Shown one piece after another: positions 18,527 to 26,686 of a DNA stretch of 64,000 nucleotides; position 1 is the first letter of the stretch; each line of letters starts with the position of its first letter. This DNA comes from Acinetobacter tandoii DSM 14970 = CIP 107469 (GTDB lineage Bacteria; Pseudomonadota; Gammaproteobacteria; Pseudomonadales; Moraxellaceae), in contig NZ_KE007371.1 of assembly GCF_000400735.1 (NCBI RefSeq), positions 357,962 to 421,961 of the forward strand, in the 5' to 3' direction. The position numbers and the translations under genes were made by a program. The notes under the pieces were generated by a model. That model was not told the DNA's origin and did no database searches. It worked only from the letters and a program-made list of their open reading frames with translations.

Positions 18527-19171
18527 TTATGCAGACATGGCTGTAACAATATCTTTGATGTAGACCCGTCGCACACCAGCAGCCAACATATCTTGCCAAG
18601 CATGTTGCAACGAACCATTTAAATCAATTGCTTTGGTTGCATCGGCAATCACATAGGTTTTAAAACCTAAACGACAGGCATCTATCGCTGTCCATGCCAC
18701 ACAGAAGTCCGTTGCAATACCCACGATATACACCGTATCTATGCCGCGTGCATTTAAATAACCTGCCAAACCTGTCGTGGTTTTTCGGTCTGCTTCCATA
18801 AATGCTGAATAACTGTCGATATTTACATGCATGCCTTTACGGATAATCAATTGGGCTTGGGGTAAGGCTAAATCAGGATGAAAATCGGCATCATGGCTAC
18901 CTTGTACACAATGCACTGGCCAAAGCACCTGTGTGCCATAAGGCAGTTCAATCTGATCGAAGGCTTGTTTACCCACATGATTGTCGGCAAAAGAAATATG
19001 CTGTGCGGGATGCCAGTCTTGGGTCAGAATAATTTGTTCAAAATAATTCCCCAATTGATTTATTTTGGGGATAATTTGGTCGGCATGGGCAACCGCAAGA
19101 TTTCCTCCTGGGGTAAAACCATTTTGTACATCCACCACAATCAACGCTTTTTTGTTTTGTATCTGTTGCAT
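18527..19171 (-). CDS. pncA: nicotinamidase
   Basis: The ATG at 19171 gives 214 residues, near the E. coli PncA length; an open frame extends to a TTG at 19219 without family similarity. From this start the catalytic triad is Asp14 (VVDVQNGF), Lys112 (RKG) and Cys157 (ATDFCVAW). Asp52 and His54 in QDWHP are metal ligands. It hydrolyses nicotinamide to nicotinate, which PncB then uses. A large hairpin lies just upstream of the longer frame (19224-19261). Confidence 0.93.
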   Translation of the reverse strand: MQQIQNKKALIVVDVQNGFTPGGNLAVAHADQIIPKINQLGNYFEQIILTQDWHPAQHISFADNHVGKQAFDQIELPYGTQVLWPVHCVQGSHDADFHPDLALPQAQLIIRKGMHVNIDSYSAFMEADRKTTTGLAGYLNARGIDTVYIVGIATDFCVAWTAIDACRLGFKTYVIADATKAIDLNGSLQHAWQDMLAAGVRRVYIKDIVTAMSA

Positions 19172-19223
19172 GTCCGTTTCATTCACTGTTCTTTTTAATT
19201 GTTCGCTAGCATATAACAAAAGT

Positions 19224-19261
19224 TCAAGGATGTAGTGAGCGCATCAGTCTCACTGCCTTGA
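19224..19261. promoter_or_regulatory. hairpin upstream of pncA
   Basis: Outer arms TCAAGG and CCTTGA enclose inner arms AGTGAG and CTCACT with a 9-base loop; the interior has a 4-base bulge opposite one base. It lies about 50-90 bases ahead of pncA, on the strand that would form its leader RNA. It lacks a T run, so it is not a plain terminator. Function unknown. Confidence 0.4.
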
Positions 19262-19305
19262 TCTACAACAATTCCTGCTGTTACCGATTGTTTATTGCCC
19301 ATAAA

Positions 19306-19329
19306 AATAGCCCGTAAATACGGGCTATT
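19306..19329 (-). terminator. Rho-independent terminator of the MFS gene
   Basis: AATAGCCCGTA and TACGGGCTATT are a perfect 11-bp stem with a two-base centre, 17 bases after the MFS stop on the minus strand and followed there by TTTAT. Confidence 0.8.
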
Positions 19330-19346
19330 CATAGACTATAGGCTAT

Positions 19347-20564
19347 TTAAACGGTGACTTTCTGTAGACGTTGTACCAGAATTAACATCAATACGGCAGA
19401 AATCACAATACAAGGAATCGCTGCTGAAACAACACCTGTCGCGCCAAAACCTGCTGCCAACAACTGTCCCGCAATAGTCGGACCCAACATCGCCCCAATA
19501 CGCCCAACAGCCGAAGCCATCCCCACACCCGTGCCACGTAGCTCAGTGGGATAAACAATACTCCCAAACGCATAGAGCACACCCTGACAACCAATCACAA
19601 AAGCCCCAACCAGTGCTGATGCCAAATACATTTGTGTGAGTGAAGCTGCAGCATTTAAAGCAAATAAGCCTGCCAAAATTCCGCCATACATCAACACAAT
19701 CACATAAGCCTTTTTCCAGCGGTCTGTCAGCATACCCAAAATCACCGTTCCTACGGTTGCACTGAGCATGAAGTAGAATTGCGCTGTACTGCCTTCCTTA
19801 CGCGAGAAACCAAGCTCCATAAATAACGAAGGTAACCAGCTCAGCATGATATAAACCACCATTAAGGTGAAGAAATAACTAAACCAAATCAATCCAGTAC
19901 GCATTAAATTATGGCGATTAAACAAATCCTGAAAAGAGACATTCTGCTCGACCTCTGCGGTTTCAACACGTGTTTGGGCCTTTAAGAATTCACGCGATTC
20001 AGGCAAAAACTTGATCATTATCGGCAGCACAATAATAGGTAACAAGCCACCCAGATAAAAAATATTTTTCCAGTTCGAACCGAAATCTAAACTGGCAATG
20101 TAGGACAGAATCGCAGCTCCGACAGGCATACCACAATACATTAACCCCACCGCTTGCCCACGCTTTGCAGGAGTAACCGCTTCCGATGCTAGCGTAATTA
20201 ACAACGGCATCGCAGCACCTAAGCCCGCGCCAGCCAAAAAGCGAACCAGTAATAAACTGTAAAAACTATTTACCCAGACGGTACATAAAGTGAATATCGC
20301 AAATATAGCGACAGACCAGACCAAGACTGTTTTACGTCCTATGCGGTCTGCAAAACGTCCACCCACCAATGCGCCAGGTAATAATCCTAAAATTCCTGCG
20401 CTAAAAAATACACCCAGTTGTGAACTGTCCAGTGCAAAATGTTCCCGAATTCCTGCCGCAGCGATACCCGCAGCTTGAATATCCAAGCCTTCAATCACGG
20501 CGATTAAAAAGCAAATTGCCACCGTAATCACGGAGTGCTTACGCGCTGAAGAAGATGCCTTCAT
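19347..20564 (-). CDS. MFS transporter of the aromatic acid:H+ symporter (AAHS) type
   Basis: The ATG at 20564, with AGGAG seven to eleven bases upstream, gives 405 residues; the frame also contains an ATG at 20585. Twelve membrane segments. The early motif IAVIEGLDIQAAGIA has the AAHS signature Asp in the first helix; GGRFADRIGRKTVL is the MFS loop 2-3 signature. Known members (PcaK, VanK, MhpT) import aromatic acids; overall this resembles the MhpT (3-(3-hydroxyphenyl)propionate) group. No aromatic catabolic genes are nearby. The substrate is not certain. Confidence 0.85.
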   Translation of the reverse strand: MKASSSARKHSVITVAICFLIAVIEGLDIQAAGIAAAGIREHFALDSSQLGVFFSAGILGLLPGALVGGRFADRIGRKTVLVWSVAIFAIFTLCTVWVNSFYSLLLVRFLAGAGLGAAMPLLITLASEAVTPAKRGQAVGLMYCGMPVGAAILSYIASLDFGSNWKNIFYLGGLLPIIVLPIMIKFLPESREFLKAQTRVETAEVEQNVSFQDLFNRHNLMRTGLIWFSYFFTLMVVYIMLSWLPSLFMELGFSRKEGSTAQFYFMLSATVGTVILGMLTDRWKKAYVIVLMYGGILAGLFALNAAASLTQMYLASALVGAFVIGCQGVLYAFGSIVYPTELRGTGVGMASAVGRIGAMLGPTIAGQLLAAGFGATGVVSAAIPCIVISAVLMLILVQRLQKVTV

Positions 20565-21143
20565 TTCAACTCCTTGTTTAAACATCGTCCAAAATGAAGC
20601 CCATCATCTGTGAAGCAGAAATTTTAATTAACCCACCTTAAGTTGAAGATTTTTGATAATTTTTTATAAATTATGAGATAAATCACATTTTCAATACATC
20701 TGACCGATAGTCTTAAAAACAATTAATCCGAACGAAATTTGACTAAATTAGTCAACAATTCAGTTAAACTTTAAATACTTAGCCATAGCTCAAATTAAGC
20801 AATGCTCAATCAGTTATTGTTCAGATCAATAATTGACAGCGGCTTTTATTATGAAGCCTCATATTTTCTTGCACGTTACCTAGAGTTATAAGCTCTTTAG
20901 TAAGTTTTATAAGCTCTTAATCTTATTTATCTTTCCTACTCAATTATGTAAATCTACGTCTTTTTTTGACCTTCTGAAGTGCAAGATACGTCCCCTCACT
21001 ACGAGTTAATTTTCACTTTTTTAAAGTTTTGAATTGCTTTGACTAAAGCATATTGTTCTTCATCGCTTGTTCAGTCATAATTTGCGTAAGCATTATTCAA
21101 TTCGACAGATTCTAATTGAACTGCTATAAATCAAAATGCGCAC
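20565..21143. other. long intergenic region between the MFS gene and dapA
   Basis: About 580 bases, AT-rich, with no convincing reading frame. It holds a 17-nt palindrome (20739-20755), listed separately. An 11-nt direct repeat, TATAAGCTCTT, occurs near 20887 and 20910. I see no other gene or RNA. Confidence 0.55.
20739..20755. promoter_or_regulatory. perfect operator-like palindrome
   Basis: TTGACTAA and TTAGTCAA flank one central A, a perfect 17-nt palindrome typical of MarR- or GntR-type operators. It lies 175 bases before the MFS start. No regulator gene is adjacent. Confidence 0.5.
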
Positions 21144-21178
21144 CCATCCAACCTCATTTTTTTCACTTCACTGGATGG
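21144..21178 (+). promoter_or_regulatory. hairpin in the dapA leader
   Basis: CCATCCA and TGGATGG form a perfect 7-bp stem with a T-rich 21-base loop. It ends 22 bases before the dapA ATG. It is too small for a known lysine riboswitch. Function unknown. Confidence 0.35.
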
Positions 21179-21200
21179 ACAAATAGGATATTTTTTCAAA

Positions 21201-22100
21201 ATGACTCAGCAAGCACAGATCATTCAAGGCTCAATAGTCGCAATCGTCACCCCAATGTTTGAAGATGGCAGCGTAGATTGGAAGGGTCTTGAGAAGCTCG
21301 TTGAGTGGCACATAGAACAGGGAACAAACAGTATTGTTGCAGTTGGAACAACTGGTGAAGCTTCTACATTAAGCATGGCTGAACATACACAAGTGATTAA
21401 AGAAGTCGTTCGTGTAGCCAACAAACGTATTCCAATTATTGCTGGTACTGGTGCAAACTCAACGCGCGAAGCAATTGAACTCACAAAAGAAGCAAAAAAA
21501 CTCGGTGCTGATGCAGCCCTATTGGTCACACCATATTACAATAAACCGACACAAGAAGGCTTATATCAACACTACAAAGCGATTGCTGAAGCTGTTGATT
21601 TACCTCAAATTCTGTATAACGTACCGGGTCGTACTGGCGTAGACATGGCGAATGAAACGGTCATCCGTCTGGCTGATATTCCGCAAATTATCGGCATTAA
21701 AGATGCAACTGGCGATGTTCCACGTGGTCAAGCACTGATTGAAGGCTTACGTGGTAAAGACATGGTGGTTTATTCAGGTGATGATGCAACCGCTTACCAG
21801 TTAATCGAACATGGTGCGAAAGGTAATATTTCAGTAACTGCGAATGTTGCACCTAAACAAATGAGCGAAGTATGTGCGGTTGCGATTGCAGGCGATGCTG
21901 CACGTGCAGAAGCACTAAATGCTCAAGTTGCAAATTTACACAATATTCTGTTTTGTGAATCGAACCCAATTCCTGTGAAATGGGCACTACACGAAATGGG
22001 CTTAATTGGTACTGGCATTCGCTTACCATTAACACCTCTTGCAGAACAATACCGCGCACCACTGCGTGAAGCGTTGGTGGCGGCAGGTATAATCAAATAA
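21201..22100 (+). CDS. dapA: 4-hydroxy-tetrahydrodipicolinate synthase
   Basis: 299 residues, the normal length. The Schiff-base lysine is Lys167 in GIKDATGD, and Tyr139 (LYNVPGRTG) is the catalytic tyrosine; GTTGEASTL and the TPYYNKPTQEG loop are family text. It condenses pyruvate with aspartate semialdehyde, the first step specific to diaminopimelate and lysine. It starts the dapA-lipoprotein-purC cluster, and the lipoprotein ATG follows 13 bases after the stop. dapB, the next step in the pathway, lies about 20 kb away on the minus strand. Confidence 0.97.
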   Translation: MTQQAQIIQGSIVAIVTPMFEDGSVDWKGLEKLVEWHIEQGTNSIVAVGTTGEASTLSMAEHTQVIKEVVRVANKRIPIIAGTGANSTREAIELTKEAKKLGADAALLVTPYYNKPTQEGLYQHYKAIAEAVDLPQILYNVPGRTGVDMANETVIRLADIPQIIGIKDATGDVPRGQALIEGLRGKDMVVYSGDDATAYQLIEHGAKGNISVTANVAPKQMSEVCAVAIAGDAARAEALNAQVANLHNILFCESNPIPVKWALHEMGLIGTGIRLPLTPLAEQYRAPLREALVAAGIIK

Positions 22101-22113
22101 AGAGCACTATATT

Positions 22114-22722
22114 ATGCAGTTACGTTTAGGTTTAACCCTTGCACTTTCAGTATTGAGTTTAGCGGGTTGTAGTTCACTTGCGGTTAGCAATAAATCTTTG
22201 AGCTATAAAGAGACAGCAACCCTCGAACCGCTACAATATCCTGAAGGGTCAATGGTTCGTCCAGCAACGCCACTGTATCCAGCACCAACGGTTGAACCTT
22301 TAGCGATTCAACACGCACCAAAGCTCGAAAATAGCAAAGGCAACCGTTTTGCTTTACCTCGCCCAGATGTTGCTGCACCCAACAGCACAGCAACTGCTAC
22401 ATCTGAGCAAAGCACTGAGATAGGTCGTCCGCAATTACTAACTGATGGAAATCAAAATCCATTGCTCAAAATTGACGGAAATTCTGATACAATTTGGCAG
22501 TATACACTTGCCACGCTCAGCAGCCTGAACCAGAACGTTGTAGGTCAAAGTAAAAACCGTTACGAAGTAACGCTTAAAATCGATCAGCAGATCTACATAC
22601 TGCGACTAACATCAGTAGGTTCAAGTCACAATTTGGCAGTGTTTAATGCCGATAACAGCTTTGCAGATAAACAAAAAGCTGCAGAACTGTTAACCCAGAT
22701 TTACCAAAACTGGCCGGCCTAG
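22114..22722 (+). CDS. BamC-like lipoprotein (lipoprotein-34 type)
   Basis: 202 residues. A signal peptide ends in a lipobox: LSLAGCSSL, with the lipidated cysteine at about residue 19. A long low-complexity, proline-rich stretch follows (about 30-105), then a compact domain (about 118-200) with DGNSDTIWQYTLATLSSLNQNVVGQSKN, resembling one helix-grip domain of BamC. The position dapA-lipoprotein-purC is the same as dapA-bamC-purC in E. coli, which supports the identity. E. coli BamC has 344 residues and two such domains, so this version appears to have only one. It would act in the outer membrane protein assembly complex; that function is inferred. Confidence 0.7.
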   Translation: MQLRLGLTLALSVLSLAGCSSLAVSNKSLSYKETATLEPLQYPEGSMVRPATPLYPAPTVEPLAIQHAPKLENSKGNRFALPRPDVAAPNSTATATSEQSTEIGRPQLLTDGNQNPLLKIDGNSDTIWQYTLATLSSLNQNVVGQSKNRYEVTLKIDQQIYILRLTSVGSSHNLAVFNADNSFADKQKAAELLTQIYQNWPA

Positions 22723-22744
22723 ATCATACTAGGCATTTTTTTTT
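22717..22744 (+). terminator. terminator overlapping the BamC-like stop codon
   Basis: GCCTAG and CTAGGC (22717-22734) form a perfect 6-bp stem with a 6-base loop, followed by a run of nine Ts. The stop codon TAG lies in the first arm. It would reduce read-through into purC, whose ATG is 16 bases after the T run. Confidence 0.7.
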
Positions 22745-22759
22745 GCAAAAGGTTCCCCC

Positions 22760-23479
22760 ATGTTAAAACAAACCTTGCTCTATACTGGTAAAGCGAAATC
22801 TGTGTATGAAACAGATAATCAAGACCACCTGATTTTAGTATTTCGTGATGATGCCTCTGCGTTCAATGGCGAAAAAATCGAACAACTAGATCGTAAAGGC
22901 AAGGTGAACAACCGTTTTAACGCCTTTATCATGGAGCAACTGGCTGCTGCTGGCATTGAAACTCATTTTGAAAAATTACTTTCTCCAACAGAAGTGTTGG
23001 TAAAGAAATTAGACATGATTCCTGTGGAATGCGTGATTCGTAACTACGCAGCAGGTTCATTATGCCGTCGCTTAGGCGTTGAAGAAGGTAAAGAACTAAC
23101 TCCTCCTACTTTCGAATTGTTCTTCAAAGATGATGCGCTTGGCGATCCAATGGTAAATGAATCTCAAGCTATTGCTTTAGGTTGGGCAACTGCTGCACAA
23201 CTTGAAAAAATGAAAGAACTCACTTATCAAGTAAATGATGTATTAAAAGCATTGTTCGACAAAGGCAACATGATTTTGGTTGACTTCAAACTTGAGTTTG
23301 GCGTATTCCATGACCGTATCGTGTTAGGTGACGAATTCTCTCCAGACGGTTGCCGTCTATGGGATAAAGACACCAAGAAAAAATTAGACAAAGACCGTTT
23401 CCGCCAAGGTTTAGGTGGTGTGGTTGAAGCTTATGAAGAAGTTGCTGCACGTATTGGCATCGACCTTTCAGACATCTAA
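22760..23479 (+). CDS. purC: phosphoribosylaminoimidazole-succinocarboxamide synthase (SAICAR synthetase)
   Basis: 239 residues, the bacterial length. TGKAKSVYETD at the N-terminus, FRDDASAFNGEK, ECVIRNYAAGS, and FGVFHDRIVLGDEFSPDGCRLWD are the family's ATP- and substrate-binding segments. It joins aspartate to CAIR with ATP in purine synthesis. It is the last gene of the dapA cluster and is followed by its own terminator. Confidence 0.97.
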   Translation: MLKQTLLYTGKAKSVYETDNQDHLILVFRDDASAFNGEKIEQLDRKGKVNNRFNAFIMEQLAAAGIETHFEKLLSPTEVLVKKLDMIPVECVIRNYAAGSLCRRLGVEEGKELTPPTFELFFKDDALGDPMVNESQAIALGWATAAQLEKMKELTYQVNDVLKALFDKGNMILVDFKLEFGVFHDRIVLGDEFSPDGCRLWDKDTKKKLDKDRFRQGLGGVVEAYEEVAARIGIDLSDI

Positions 23480-23502
23480 TTTGCTCTGAAACTTCAAAAT
23501 AA

Positions 23503-23529
23503 AAACCGAGTCTGATGGCTCGGTTTTTT
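23503..23529 (+). terminator. purC terminator
   Basis: AAACCGAG pairs with CTCGGTTT across an 8-base loop, and the second arm runs into Ts. It is followed by the convergent Lrp-family gene, but lies nearer purC. Confidence 0.8.
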
Positions 23530-23604
23530 ATGCTCTGAAATAATGATTTTCCAATAGCTATAGCCTGAATTGAATTTGATTTCTTGAGTAGATTTTCCTG
23601 TTGT

Positions 23605-24063
23605 TCATACGTGAACACGCAAATCTTTGGTGGTGCCCATCACCAATAAACTGGTAATTGAGGAAATGGAAGGAATCGTGCCCAAGACATCGGTATGAAA
23701 TTTTTTATAGGATTTTATATCGGTTACCTCGACTCGAAGTAAATACTCCACGGCCCCAGTAATAGTATGACATTCGGTGACTTCAGGTGCAGCCTCAATC
23801 ACTTCCTCAAAATGCGTTAAAGATGCCTTGGAATGACTAGACAAACCAATGGTCACATAGACAATTAATCCAATGCCCAAAAGTGATCGATCAATAATGG
23901 CTTTATAGCCCTTAATCACCCCAATTTTTTCTAATTCCTGTACCCGACGCAAACATGCTGATGGGGACAAACCGACACGTTCAGCCAATTTAAGATTGGT
24001 TAAATGTGCATCTGCTTCCAACTCACACAATATTTTTCGGTCTAATCGGTCTAGCTCAATCAT
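23605..24063 (-). CDS. Lrp/AsnC family transcriptional regulator
   Basis: 152 residues. The N-terminal helix-turn-helix has LDRLDRKILCELEADAHLTNLKLAERVGLSPSACLRRVQ-like text at residues 3-41, as in Lrp; the C-terminal RAM domain (about 65-145) has the conserved EVTECHTITGAVEYLLRVEV pattern for amino acid binding and oligomerisation. It is divergent from a LysE-type exporter, so it probably senses an amino acid and controls its export. Confidence 0.9.
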   Translation of the reverse strand: MIELDRLDRKILCELEADAHLTNLKLAERVGLSPSACLRRVQELEKIGVIKGYKAIIDRSLLGIGLIVYVTIGLSSHSKASLTHFEEVIEAAPEVTECHTITGAVEYLLRVEVTDIKSYKKFHTDVLGTIPSISSITSLLVMGTTKDLRVHV

Positions 24064-24154
24064 TTATTGCAAAACAATTTATTTTTAAGCTCAATATACA
24101 ACCAAATTGCGTAATCTGAACAATAAAATGTTTTTTATTTATGATGAAATACAC

Positions 24155-24769
24155 ATGTCTCCTTCTCTATTTATCTCTTATTTACTTTTTTGTTTGGTCA
24201 TGACCAGTACCCCAGGTCCGAATAATGCCCTTGTGCTAATTTCAGGAGCGCGCTTTGGGCTCCAGAAAACCCTACCTTTAATTCTAGGGATTGCCTTTGG
24301 TGTTGCCTTCCAACTTATGGTAATTGGTCTGGGACTTCATCAAGTATTTCTACATTTTCCCCAATTCCAGTCCATCTTAAGTCTGATTGGGTCCGCCTAT
24401 ATTCTCTGGCTGGCATGGAAAATTGCGTCCAGTGGTCCACTCAACGCGCGTCTAGATGAAAAACCTGCAATGGGATTTTTACAAGGCGCTGTTTTCCAAT
24501 GGCTAAATCCTAAAGCATGGATGATGTCGATCAGTACCGTCTCAACCTACTTTGCTGCCAGCCAACAATTCATCGACATTACCTATGCCGCCTTAATTTT
24601 GATGTTGATCTCGATTCCGTGCGTTGGTATCTGGGCAATCGCAGGAAAATTTTTACGTCAATTGTTAATACAAGCTAAATTTGCCTTCATTTTTAATCTC
24701 AGTATGGCAATTGCATTACTCATCGCAGTTTTACCTATATGTTTTAAATTCATCACATTACAGTCCTAA
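24155..24769 (+). CDS. LysE/RhtB family amino acid exporter
   Basis: The ATG at 24155 gives 204 residues, typical of LysE proteins; upstream in-frame starts (TTG 24107) add residues unlike the family. Five to six membrane segments. The TPGPNNALVLISGARFG motif near residue 20 is the family signature, and FQWLNPKAWMMSIS is another conserved site. It exports an amino acid or derivative from the cytoplasm. It is divergent from the Lrp-family gene, its probable regulator. Substrate unknown. Confidence 0.9.
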   Translation: MSPSLFISYLLFCLVMTSTPGPNNALVLISGARFGLQKTLPLILGIAFGVAFQLMVIGLGLHQVFLHFPQFQSILSLIGSAYILWLAWKIASSGPLNARLDEKPAMGFLQGAVFQWLNPKAWMMSISTVSTYFAASQQFIDITYAALILMLISIPCVGIWAIAGKFLRQLLIQAKFAFIFNLSMAIALLIAVLPICFKFITLQS

Positions 24770-24897
24770 TATTTGGTCTACACATTTCTAAGCGAAAACC
24801 ATTGTGAAGAAAAACTGTAAAAAAAAGCAGCAACTGTGTACGCCATAGCGCACAAAGCTTCCCGAGTTTTTCCACTATGTGCTGTGTGAGCTTTTAA

Positions 24898-24930
24898 ATA
24901 TGATGAAAGATTGCGAATAGGATGCTGCAA
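24898..24930 (+). repeat. degenerate partial copy of the AGGA-hairpin element
   Basis: About 38 bases here match about 31 positions of the left end of the element at 28251-28289, including ATATGATG, AGGATG and GCAAAACA. TTGC and GCAA pair around a loop with AGGA. The later hairpins and the terminator seen in the full copies are missing. A separate perfect stem, CACCATT with AATGGTG, lies at 24970-24986. Confidence 0.45.
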
Positions 24931-25064
24931 AACAAAATTATTCTGAACCGTAGAGAATACCCAAATTTCCACCATTACAAATGGTGTAAGCTGAATAAAT
25001 CACCAATAAATGGATATTTTGGTATATATGTTGCTTTTATTTCAAAGCAAAAGGTGGAGTAAAT

Positions 25065-25904
25065 TTGTCTTCGTCTTATTTTTTGAAATTTGATTTTTTA
25101 CGGATGCTAATATTTACGATGAAAAGCTGGCAAAAGAAAGTATTACTTTCAACAACGTTAATGCTGACAGCGCTTGGCAGCACAGTGCAAGCCAAAGAAT
25201 GGAAAGTCATTCGTTTCGGTACCGAATCTGCCTATGCCCCTTTTGAATATAAAACTCCTGACAACAAGTTGGTGGGTTTTGACATCGACCTAGGTAATGC
25301 CATTTGCGCCAAATTAAAAGCCAAATGTGTCTGGGTGGAAAACTCTTTTGACGGGATGATTCCTGCACTCAAAGCGAAAAAGTTTGATGGTATTTTGTCT
25401 TCAATGACCGTTACGGCGGATCGCTCAAAACAAATTGCTTTCAGTAATAAAATTTACAACACCCCAACCCGCATGGTCGCGAAGAAGGGTTCTCCATTAT
25501 TGCCAAGCCCTGCATCTTTAAAAGGGAAGCGTGTGGGCGTGCAACAAGGCACCATTCAAGAAAGTTATGCAAAAGCCTATTGGGCACCTAAAGGTGTCAA
25601 TGTAGTGCCTTATCCAAACCAAGACGTGCTTTACCAAGATATGGTGTCTGGACGTCTAGATGCAACATTACAAGATGCCATTATGGTTGATGGTGGGTTC
25701 CTTAAATCACCAAAAGGTAAAGCGTTTGGCTTTGCAGGTGGCAACGTGGTCGATGCGAAAACCCTTGGCGTAGGTGCCGCGATTGGCTTACGTAAAGAAG
25801 ATGCTGATCTGAAAAAAGCCATTGATGGTGCTTTAGCCGCCATTATTGCCGATGGAACATACAAAAAACTCGAGAAAAAATACTTCTCCTTCAGTATTTA
25901 TTGA
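25065..25904 (+). CDS. basic amino acid ABC transporter, periplasmic binding protein
   Basis: SBP family 3. The TTG at 25065 has GGTGGAG six bases ahead; a start at the ATG at 25119 gives a cleaner signal peptide (MKSWQKKVLL, cleavage after VQA). VGFDIDLGNAICAKLKAKCVWVENSFDGMIPALKAKKFDGI is the ligand-cleft region, and SSMTVTADRSKQIAFS is the hinge motif. It resembles HisJ/ArgT/AotJ proteins that bind lysine, arginine, ornithine or histidine. It is the first of a four-gene importer operon. The two candidate starts remain unresolved. Confidence 0.88.
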   Translation: MSSSYFLKFDFLRMLIFTMKSWQKKVLLSTTLMLTALGSTVQAKEWKVIRFGTESAYAPFEYKTPDNKLVGFDIDLGNAICAKLKAKCVWVENSFDGMIPALKAKKFDGILSSMTVTADRSKQIAFSNKIYNTPTRMVAKKGSPLLPSPASLKGKRVGVQQGTIQESYAKAYWAPKGVNVVPYPNQDVLYQDMVSGRLDATLQDAIMVDGGFLKSPKGKAFGFAGGNVVDAKTLGVGAAIGLRKEDADLKKAIDGALAAIIADGTYKKLEKKYFSFSIY

Positions 25905-25911
25905 TGACAAA

Positions 25912-25938
25912 AATGTCGGTTTTAAACCGACATTTTTT
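25912..25938 (+). terminator. terminator or attenuator inside the ABC importer operon
   Basis: AATGTCGGTTT and AAACCGACATT form a perfect 11-bp stem that runs into Ts. It lies between the binding protein and the first permease, where it may let the binding protein be made in excess of the membrane part. Confidence 0.8.
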
Positions 25939-25990
25939 ATACATGACTGAATTTCATCAATATTCTATTTATAGTTTTTGTTCGGAGTAG

Positions 25991-26686
25991 ATGAGTATGT
26001 TTTTGTCTGGTTATGGTCCCGTGTTGCTTGAAGGCACTTGGATGACCATACAGCTTGCATTGTTATCACTGTTACTATCCATCATGATTGGATTGATTGG
26101 TGCAAGTTCTAAACTCTCTAGTCTTAAATTTGTCCGCTATATTGCGACTGCCTACACCACACTCATTCGAAGTGTTCCCGATCTGGTCATCATGCTGCTG
26201 CTATTTTATAGCCTGCAACTGGGACTAAACTCGATTACTGAATCACTGCAAATGGAACAAATTGATATTAATCCATTTGTTGCGGGCGTGATTACCTTGG
26301 CATTTATTTATGGCGCGTATTTCACCGAAACGTTTCGGGGTGCATTTCAAGCGGTACCCAAAGGACAAATTGAAGCTGCTTATGCCTATGGTATGACTTC
26401 ATTTCAAGTCTTTCGTCGTGTTTTATTTCCACAAATGATGCGTTTTGCCTTACCAGGTATTGGCAATAACTGGCAAGTCCTGATTAAAGCTACCGCACTG
26501 GTCTCACTCATTGGTTTGACGGACATCGTCAAAATTACTCAAGATGCAGGTCGTAGCACCATGCAGGTGTTTTACTTCAGTGTCATTGCCGCAGTGATTT
26601 ATCTGGCGATCACTACCATTTCGAATTTAATTTTGATGTGGTTAGAACGTCGTTACTCGGTTGGTGTGAAAAAGGGACAACTATGA
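25991..26686 (+). CDS. basic amino acid ABC transporter, first permease
   Basis: 231 residues, HisQ/AotQ type. Five membrane segments. The EAA loop of the family, with the conserved glycine, appears as GQIEAAYAYGMTSFQVFRRVLFPQMMRFALPG. CGGAG lies just ahead of the ATG at 25991; the ATG at 25997 is also possible and better spaced. Its stop overlaps the next permease start by 4 bases, so they are translationally coupled. Confidence 0.9.
   Translation: MSMFLSGYGPVLLEGTWMTIQLALLSLLLSIMIGLIGASSKLSSLKFVRYIATAYTTLIRSVPDLVIMLLLFYSLQLGLNSITESLQMEQIDINPFVAGVITLAFIYGAYFTETFRGAFQAVPKGQIEAAYAYGMTSFQVFRRVLFPQMMRFALPGIGNNWQVLIKATALVSLIGLTDIVKITQDAGRSTMQVFYFSVIAAVIYLAITTISNLILMWLERRYSVGVKKGQL

Noticed and set aside
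24064..24154. Possible Lrp binding sites between the Lrp and LysE genes
   Set aside because: AT-rich DNA with no clear repeated half-site; a regulator site is likely there but cannot be placed.
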